From Lunularia cruciata (Eukaryota; Streptophyta; Marchantiopsida; Lunulariales; Lunulariaceae), in the NCBI GenBank assembly GCA_948567375.1, contig OX419756.1, positions 1,307,001 through 1,371,000 on the forward strand: a DNA stretch of 64,000 bases, given 5' to 3'. How positions within the stretch are numbered: position 1 is the first letter of the stretch; each line of letters starts with the position of its first letter. Below the pieces are notes generated by a model. It did not search any database, was not told the origin of the DNA, and worked only from the letters and a program-made list of their open reading frames with translations. Shown piece after piece: positions 57,246-64,000 of this stretch. Both the position numbers and the translations under genes were made by a program.

Positions 57246-59787
57246 CTACTCTACTTTGGCTCTATCAACTTCTACATCTTTTGCTATTTTTATCACTTTT
57301 ATAGTTTGAGTTGCAATTGAACTCATGGACATTCTATCTATCTTCTTATCTTCCAACCCACTTACTCCTAATTTCTTAGAAAATTCTTCCAAAGTCACTT
57401 GCACTCCTACTTCTCTTACTTTGCCTTGGGTTCCTAACTTCACACTACTCCAAATCTTCTCTAACTCATATTTCACTAAATCTATTCTAAGACAAACATT
57501 GTCTCCTACTTCACTAATTTTCCTATCTACTCTATCTCTCAAGAAAATCATAAGATTTTTCAGATCTAGATCCTTCACCTTTCTCTTCCTCATCTCTTGC
57601 ACCAACAACTTTAACTCGTGCACTCTTACTTCTTCTACCTTCACTTTTGCTTTGGCTTTCAGCTTTGCACAGAGTTTCTCTACTACTCCTCCCACTTACT
57701 CCAGTGTATGATCTGAGCTCTCTACACCTACAACTATTCATAGTACATCTTTATTGCATCCTCGAACTTGGCCTTCAATGCTTCCTTTGCCTCCATGTAT
57801 CAAGCAAGTTAGGCTTCCACATTAATAACTAGCTCTTGCAAATGCTCTTCTTCTCTATTTGTTCTTGCTAACTCATGCTTCAAGGCTTCATTATTTTGAG
57901 CTACCATCATCTTCAAACTCTCCAACTCCTACTCCATCACAACAGCAATTGCCTTTGAATGTATAGCCTTAATGTGTGCTTCATCACACTCTCTCTTCAA
58001 CTTCTCCCATGTTGTCTTCTGCTTCCTCAATTCTTCAACCTACATTTCAAGCTCAACTCCTTGCTTCTTGAAAGCCTCATGCAAGTTCACAATTCTCTTA
58101 TGTCTCAAGCTTCATCAACATGAAGCTCCTCCACTTGCTTCTTGCCTTTGAGTAACATATTCTTTAATTGTACTATCTCTTTGCTTGGATACTTCACCAC
58201 TTGAAGTTCGTCCTTGAACTTCGGATGATCTCTCTTCAACTCTTCCTTCTTCTTCTTCAACATCCTCAGCAAGGGACAGAAAATCTTGGCTAAGTATGCT
58301 ACTTCACCAAAATCTTCTTCTTCTACATTGTCTTTGCCTTTGCTCACAACTTGCATTGGTGTGTCTTCAATTGGCGTCTTACTCCAAAGTCTCAATCTTC
58401 TTACCTTTAGATTAACCTCCTCCAAGCTGGCATCTTCCTCTGGCACATTACTTGGTCTTGCTAAGGCTGATTGCCCACTATTCTTTGTTTTGATCCCTTG
58501 GGGGAAATGCCACCCTCAGCTCTTGTCTCTTTGATCTTCTATTTCCTCTATAGGAAACTCCAGACATGGCATGTCGCCTCCTTCCATGCGATTGATTGCC
58601 TCATGGAACTCTCAATTTTCCTCCTCATCCACTTCCTTTGATGGCTGCTGCACCTTGGGTTCTCCATCACTCCCAGTACTCAAGTCCTCTCTTTGCAATG
58701 TGAGTTTTGCTTCTTCTTCTCCCACCAAGTCCTTTGACTTGTCCTCAGCTTCGTCTTTTGATTCTTCTCTTGACAATTGATCTCTTTCTTGTCTTTCTTG
58801 GCTATACTGGGGATACCATCTCCTCAAGTTGACTTTGCTTCTTTGTCTTTGGGATCTTCATCTCCACTCTCTTGTGATGGCCCGTCTTGCCAAAGTGCTC
58901 ATTTTTACTTTGGATTTGGTGAATATACTGCTGCCTTACATTTGCTTCTCTTCTTAGGTCTAGATGGAAGTGCAACACCATCTTGTGCCTCTCTTCTGCA
59001 CTCAGTAGGTTCAGCCCAAGGTAAAAGTGCATTATGAATGGTACTAGGTAGTGAGGCAATGATTGATCTCTCCAATTCCAGACCATCTTCCTTGTTCGCT
59101 GGTGAAAACACTTTGCCCAATTCTTTGGTTCTCTTGCAAACATATGGTGAAAGAACACAACTTAGTGCTTCATTACATAAATGATTTGCTCTGGCTTGAA
59201 AATTGCCATCATTGCCCCACAATACTTTGCCTTACCAAGTCTTGATAGGTATCCACTTTATACCCATTCTTTGTATGCGGAGCACTAAAGGAATTGTGGA
59301 TTTCTATGATCTCTTCTATAGACTCTCCCTTCCCAAGGAATGTAGCTCCAGTTTCCTCACCATCCTCTCTTCTTAGGACCATTCTCCAATCTGACTCTGT
59401 CCATCAAGACGGATTACCTCTCTTCTCTACTGCCTCCCGACCCTCCTCACAATTACTTGCCGCTACTTTTGCCATGAAACCTGGAAAACTCAAGTTCCAG
59501 TTTTAGGCCAGAATAGTGATCCAAAGTTTACTCAGCACTTTCATCCTTGCTACAACATCTAACCTCCAAATTGCAGGATTTCTCACTGCAAGTGAGGGAC
59601 TTTTCTTTCCACCCCTCATTGGTATTGTGCTATCTCTCACTTGTGGTAATTGGAAGATAATTCTTCCATCTCTTAGATAAAAAATTCTAACTCCCTTAAG
59701 ATTCTTGAACATCAAACTCTTGGCTGGCTTTGTAACAAGCACTATTGTGGGTTGACTACTCAAAGGCTTAGGATACTTGTGTGACAT
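57246..59787 (-). pseudogene. Family C coiled-coil ORF, copy C2 (unrecognised product)
   Basis: This starts at ATG 59787 (MSHKYPKPLSSQPTIVLVTK), about 28 bases below a TATA-like sequence (TATAAAA, 59821-59815). The N-terminal part includes GVRIFYLRDGRIIFQLPQVR and GKGESIEEIIEIHN (about 59330-59290). YKEWV, YLSRLGKAKYCGAMMAIFK, HHMFAREPKNWAKCFHQR and YLVPFIMHFYLGLNLLSAEE (about 59050-58990) follow. The C-terminal two thirds is acidic and Lys/Glu-rich and highly helical (EEVNLKVRRLRLW at 58420; LKKKKEELKRDHPKFKDELQ at 58260; ELKLLVQEMRKRKVKDLDLK at 57617), ending in KDVEVDRAKVE at 57246. About 850 codons, with scattered stops (mostly TAG/TAA in place of Gln) and a few shifts. The family B element abuts its 3' end, so the original C terminus may lie left of 50739. 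Function unknown. Confidence 0.6.
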
Positions 59788-60076
59788 TTTGAAAGTCCCT
59801 TGACTACATCTTGATTTTATAGTTCTTCATTGCACGATCATTCCATAGTCGTTCTTCACTTGATAATGCATGCATTCCTCCTATCACTATTAATTTTATC
59901 TCGCTCATGCCTTTGCCATTTTCTTGATTGTACATTCTTGGCTGGCAAACCCAAAGAGAAGTTAGTACGTTGTCTTCACATTGGGTTGATCCCCCTGAGG
60001 TGGAGTCTTCTTACTTTGGGTTTCTCCAATGACAAGTCCAATCCAAGTTCTTCATTTCTTGACATGAAGTAAATTA

Positions 60077-60094
60077 CTTTGGGTTAACCCAAAG
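60077..60094. repeat. 18-bp perfect palindrome
   Basis: CTTTGGGTTAACCCAAAG. Half-sites recur nearby (AACCCAAAG at 59949-59957, CTTTGGGTT at 60014-60022), between the divergent copies C2 and C3. Confidence 0.9.
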
Positions 60095-60579
60095 ACACGA
60101 TTCATTCTTCTTTTATTGCTATTCAGGTTCAATCTGACTTTGACTATACACTTCTTCTTCAAAATATAACAAACCAAGAAATATGGGTACCACAATTTCT
60201 AAAGGAGCATTACTTGAGTTTTCTTATATGGGATTGGAGCTACATCTCTCTTAGTATTGCATAGAAGTTGAAAATGTTAATCCACCAAGAAGGTAATTCA
60301 TTGAGATCTTGCCCACTCAATTGGTTATAAGATCATTAGCATCAAGCAAACAGGCACAATGTTGGTTTGGATAGAGAACATAACTTAGATGCCACCTACA
60401 AGGAGACAAAGTACATGATTGACAAATTGGTGTTTTTTTCATTGTCCGGTGGAGGACGAATGGGTTTGCAGGAGAGGCTGACCTATTGAAATCCATAGAA
60501 ACATGCAAATTTTTGATCAATTATGCATCTATTTCAAACCCGCAAAAGAGTACTTCAATGTTTGCCAAGCCATCTTCTT

Positions 60580-61900
60580 TGAGATAGTATTTGATAAAGA
60601 AAATAATATCAATTGTGCACATGGGTTCCATTACTACTCAAAGAGCATGGTTGGAACCTTTTTGGAGTCATAACCTACTTACCTCATCCCATTTCTTGGT
60701 GCATTTTTATGCAAGTTTTAAATTATTGACTAAAGAAGAGAAGCTATTCTCTGAATATCAAGTTTTATCACTGGACAATTATGCTAACATTGCACATGGA
60801 TGCGAGATTATAAATACAATTAGAGAAGAGGATGAACACTTTGCTCAAAGGATAGTATCTAGATCACCTAAGCAAGCTGACAATCAATCCAACAAGCAAG
60901 AAGGAGTTGAAGAGAAAAGCAATATCAGCCATCTCCAATGCACCAACTCCTGACAAACAAAAGAAGAAGAAGGTGGAGCATTTCCCATGCATTGATAAGA
61001 CATTTGAAGAATAAATGAATTGAGTTTAAAGAAGTAGATGACCAAATTTGATTATAAGAAGGAGAGGTTAACATATGAAGGGAAGCAAGAAGAAAAAGAA
61101 GATTTGCACCTTCCAATATGATTTTTGTTGAGTTAAAATGAGAGAAGAACTCTCCAATGTCTACAACACTAGATAATAATAGTCTTGGTTTGCTACCAAT
61201 TGAAACAATAAGGAAGATTGTCCTTCTTATGTTAGATTTCTTAGATATTATCATGCTTAGATACCAAGCACAATGGCTTAAAGTTAATGATAACTTGCAT
61301 TTGGTAAGACCAATGCATACTATCATAGGCTAGCATAAGACTTGCTCCAGTTCTATCCAAATTAAGATAGAACAACTTTGTGCAGAGTCAAAAGTTCAAA
61401 AGACACAAAATGAGAAAAAGGCAAGATGTATCCTAGAACTACTGAGTAAGGAGGAGCTTCTCAACCAAGGCAAAGGAAGACTACAGAGTGCTAGAAGAAG
61501 ATGTCAAAGCAATCACAAATGACAATCAGCAAAAGAATCAAGAGAACCCTTGTATCATCAGTACTTTACAAAAGAAATTAATAATTGCAAAAAACCAATG
61601 TCAAGCATTAGATGTTGAAGTTGATGTGAAAAAACTTATAGAAGCTTAGAGAAGAAGAAAGAAGAGTTAAAAAGACCACCACCCAAGTAAGTTAGATAAT
61701 AGTAGAGCACACTTAGCCAAGTTCAAGAGTAGAGGAGAGCAATCTTATCTAGCAAGACGGACTATTAGATAGGAAATTGGACCTGAATCTTCTGCATTAG
61801 CAATCAAAAGAGAGCAAATAAGGTCAAGTCATTTAAGTATCAAAGATGGCAATGCGTTAATTAGATTAATTGCTCAATAATTTTTGTTGAGTTGATACTT
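60580..61900 (+). pseudogene. Family C coiled-coil ORF, copy C3 (unrecognised product)
   Basis: The readable core at 60640-60953 contains WSHNLLTSSHFLVHFYASFK, LLTKEEKLFSEYQ and IREEDEHFAQRIVSRSPKQ. The spacing HFY-x8-EE and then about 33 residues to EHF is the same as in copy C2 (HFYLGLNLLSAEE ... KNEHF), which argues for homology despite low identity. Downstream, 61370-61700 has helix-rich, Lys/Glu-rich frames (ESKVQKTQNEKKARCILELL, KKKEELKRPPPK) broken by stops. The N-terminal part before 60580 is not readable. It is divergent from and head-to-head with C2. Product unknown. Confidence 0.45.
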
Positions 61901-64000
61901 AGGAATCAATCCACTGCACAATTAGATGATATCTTGAAATGATTAATGGCAGAAACTTTACAATAATGACCCTTACATTCTTGAAAATGCACTATTGTAT
62001 GATTGTTAGAGGAACAATAAAAGTCTACTATAGAGATCCAAGAATGCATACAATTAGAGTTAAGAGATGTAGCTTATAGACTAGAAGGTATTGTAAACAA
62101 GGAAGACAAATACCACTAAACTAGTGCAACAGTTATGATTAGTTAGATAGTAGTTAGGAAGTTTGACCTTGGCCATTAGTTAGTTTTGTTAGCCTTTGTA
62201 TTTCCTAAGTCAATCAGCTTTATAAGCTTGCAAACTCAAAGTACTTTGTATTCAGATCCATGCAAAGTGAACAAGCAAAGTGCACTTGAGCCAATTGGTT
62301 CCCTTAGTTCTTTGTGTTGTAGTTCCTTGCCTTAGTGTGGTGTAAGTCTTGGTGAATCTTCATTTGTAACTGTTCAATACCTTGTGTGTTTGATCCTTGG
62401 CTATTGTGGCAAACTAATTGAAAGCAATGTTGTGATGGAGTTTCTAAACTCTATAGTTCTAATAGTAACCAATGTCTTAGTGTACAACATCTTGGACCAT
62501 TGTAGGGATGAAAATGCACTTCTTGTTGAGACTCTTTCAACTTTCAAGTGCCTTAAGGAAAAGGATACAACGCTTTATAAGGTGAATTTCACTGATAACC
62601 TATTAGTCAAATTAGCACTCTACAAATTGAGTCAATTTCCTATGAACCATCTTCTTGGTGAATTTGCACTCTATTGGACATGTTTTCTGTCAAGAGGTAA
62701 AAAACAGAATTGTAAATTAACATAATTGTGCTATTTGAAATGGTAAGAGATGAACATAATTGACCATTTTGTTCTTGTATCTTCATGTGAACGCCCTGTT
62801 TCTTATCAGATTATTTTAATTTGGCAGTTATTGAATTTTCATAGATTTATACATTAATTTGAAATACTTGTTGCTTAGGTTGTCATAGAATTATACATTG
62901 ATTTGAAGTTCTTGTTGCTTAGGTTTTTGGATAGTCCATTGCAAGATTTGGTGACACTTTTAAATCAAATTATTTTATGCCACATCCCACATATCAACAT
63001 CATTATTCTTTTAACTCTTAAAATTGAACTTTATTTTGTTGTACACACAATACTCAAGAAAATCCAAGTCCAGATGATCAAAATTTAGAGTTTTGAAACT
63101 CAGCAAAAGTAGCAATCAAGAATAAGGATACGAAAATCATGAAATGTAACTTGAAAGCCTTTTCTAGAAGTTGAACATTCCTAAAATTTGTTCTAACTTT
63201 TGACTGGATTCAAGCCTAATTAGGCATAGCTTTAGTTTAAGAGGAAAACCAAGCTCTTTGCAACGAGAGAGATATTGTGATACATCTTGTGAGAATGCTA
63301 AGGTGTTTTAAGTTTTGCTCCGGAGTACCTATTAAAAGCAATTATGAAGGCTTAAACCATTATATTTGTGATTAGGAGGACTCAATGCAAGCAAAACCAG
63401 TCACATCATTTCGAAAATTCTCTTTTGGTACTTTACATAAAAATACGCATGATAAACATGTGACATAAAAACCTTTTCATATAGAAAGCTGTTATATACT
63501 CCGTATATATTAGCTTTCAAAAGTACTTGTTTGGCCATATGAGTCCATGAAGTGTACTCTGTGCATAAACCTGGAGGACGTGTGCAGATTAATCAGTGCT
63601 TTGCGTCTATTATATACCTTCCAGGTCTGGATTAGAGGGAAGGTTAGATCAGATGGGAATTCTTGGCAGGAAATCTGAGCTCACGAATTCATTCTCACAT
63701 GGCTAGTTTGGAATGCGAATCTACAAACTCTTCAGTAGAAACCATGGTATCAAACGCAGGTAGAAAGAGTCTTCTTACCATGGTGAATCCAACAAGGACG
63801 TCTTTCCATGGTCCCGCCATCCCTAAGATGTTTCTCGGACCGTGTCGCGAAATAGAACCTTAGAACACCACACCTATCCTTATATTTTGGCATTCCTGTT
63901 GACTAGCTCCTAGTGATCCAGAAGCGTTGCTCGATCAATGTGATGGGCTTCTAGAAGGGAGTATGATTTGCAGTGTGAATCGTGGTTTATGTTGATTTAA
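61901..64000. other. AT-rich spacer with LTR-like words and a 44-bp tandem duplication
   Basis: TTAGTTAGATAGTAGTTAGG (62139) and CTTTATAAGCTTGCAAACTC (62218) look like the U3 and TATA part of an LTR, but no second copy was found. A 44-bp unit is duplicated at 62840-62927 (CATAGAWTTATACATTRATT, then TTGTTGCTTAGGT). Open frames at 62384-62725 (113 codons, no ATG start) and 63663-63863 (66 codons) match nothing I recognise. The last 400 bases turn CpG-rich. Confidence 0.35.
62840..62927 (+). repeat. 44-bp tandem duplication
   Basis: Two adjacent units starting at 62840 and 62884, differing at only a few positions. Confidence 0.85.

Noticed and set aside
57246-57695. C2 C-terminal half as a kinesin, myosin tail or other named coiled-coil protein
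   Set aside because: Coiled-coil composition alone matches many families. No motor or other diagnostic motif is present, so no name is given.
62384-62725. 113-codon plus open frame
   Set aside because: It lacks an ATG start and any recognisable domain, and it lies in AT-rich DNA with LTR-like words upstream. Not called.

Overview
The window looks like nuclear DNA of a seed plant with a large, repeat-filled genome. A gymnosperm is my best guess, but the sequence does not prove it. There are no operons or ribosome-binding sites. Gene density is close to zero. The LTR elements use an initiator-tRNA-Met-type primer site, and the only recognisable host gene is a broken N-terminal piece of a CYP71-clan cytochrome P450 (about 3.1-3.5 kb). 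I found no intact protein-coding gene, tRNA, rRNA or CRISPR array.

Layout. 0-3.1 kb is CpG-rich and unassigned. 3.1-3.5 kb is the P450 remnant. 5.0-5.8 kb may be an eroded LTR. 8-24 kb is dominated by decayed copies of one non-LTR retroelement family (called L here). L copies lie at 11.7-15.5 kb (-), 16.3-17.1 kb (+), 18.7-19.5 kb (+), 22.5-36.4 kb (-, split by insertions) and 38.1-39.5 kb (+), with extra isolated copies of its 3' tail. L carries reverse transcriptase motifs, then a CxC-x9-H-x3-C knuckle, then an R-A-D-x12-D motif. This is the order seen in elements that use a restriction-enzyme-like endonuclease (R2 and relatives).

Two Ty3/gypsy chromovirus families are present. Family A has a nearly complete minus copy (24792-30234) and an internally deleted plus copy (30449-35385). 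Both sit head-to-head inside the same L copy; a lone LTR lies at 11.06-11.52 kb. Family A LTRs are packed with GAAnnTTC modules that match heat-shock elements, upstream of a TATA box. Family B has a complete but decayed minus copy (50739-57243), two solo LTRs with recognisable target duplications (11809-12550 and 17249-17989) and an LTR fragment (45557-45700).

A third family (C) is a long coiled-coil ORF with a conserved PFI-HFY-G-NLL motif. It occurs in three decayed copies (44.3-47.1 kb +, 57.2-59.8 kb -, 60.6-61.9 kb +). I do not recognise its product; it could be the only ORF of a non-autonomous element.

The insertions give a relative history. L copies came first. Family A and B elements inserted into L, and family B also inserted beside or within a C copy. 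Everything then decayed by stop codons, frameshifts and CpG loss. Between the elements lie AT-rich spacers, a few minisatellites, two TA microsatellites and several notable hairpins.
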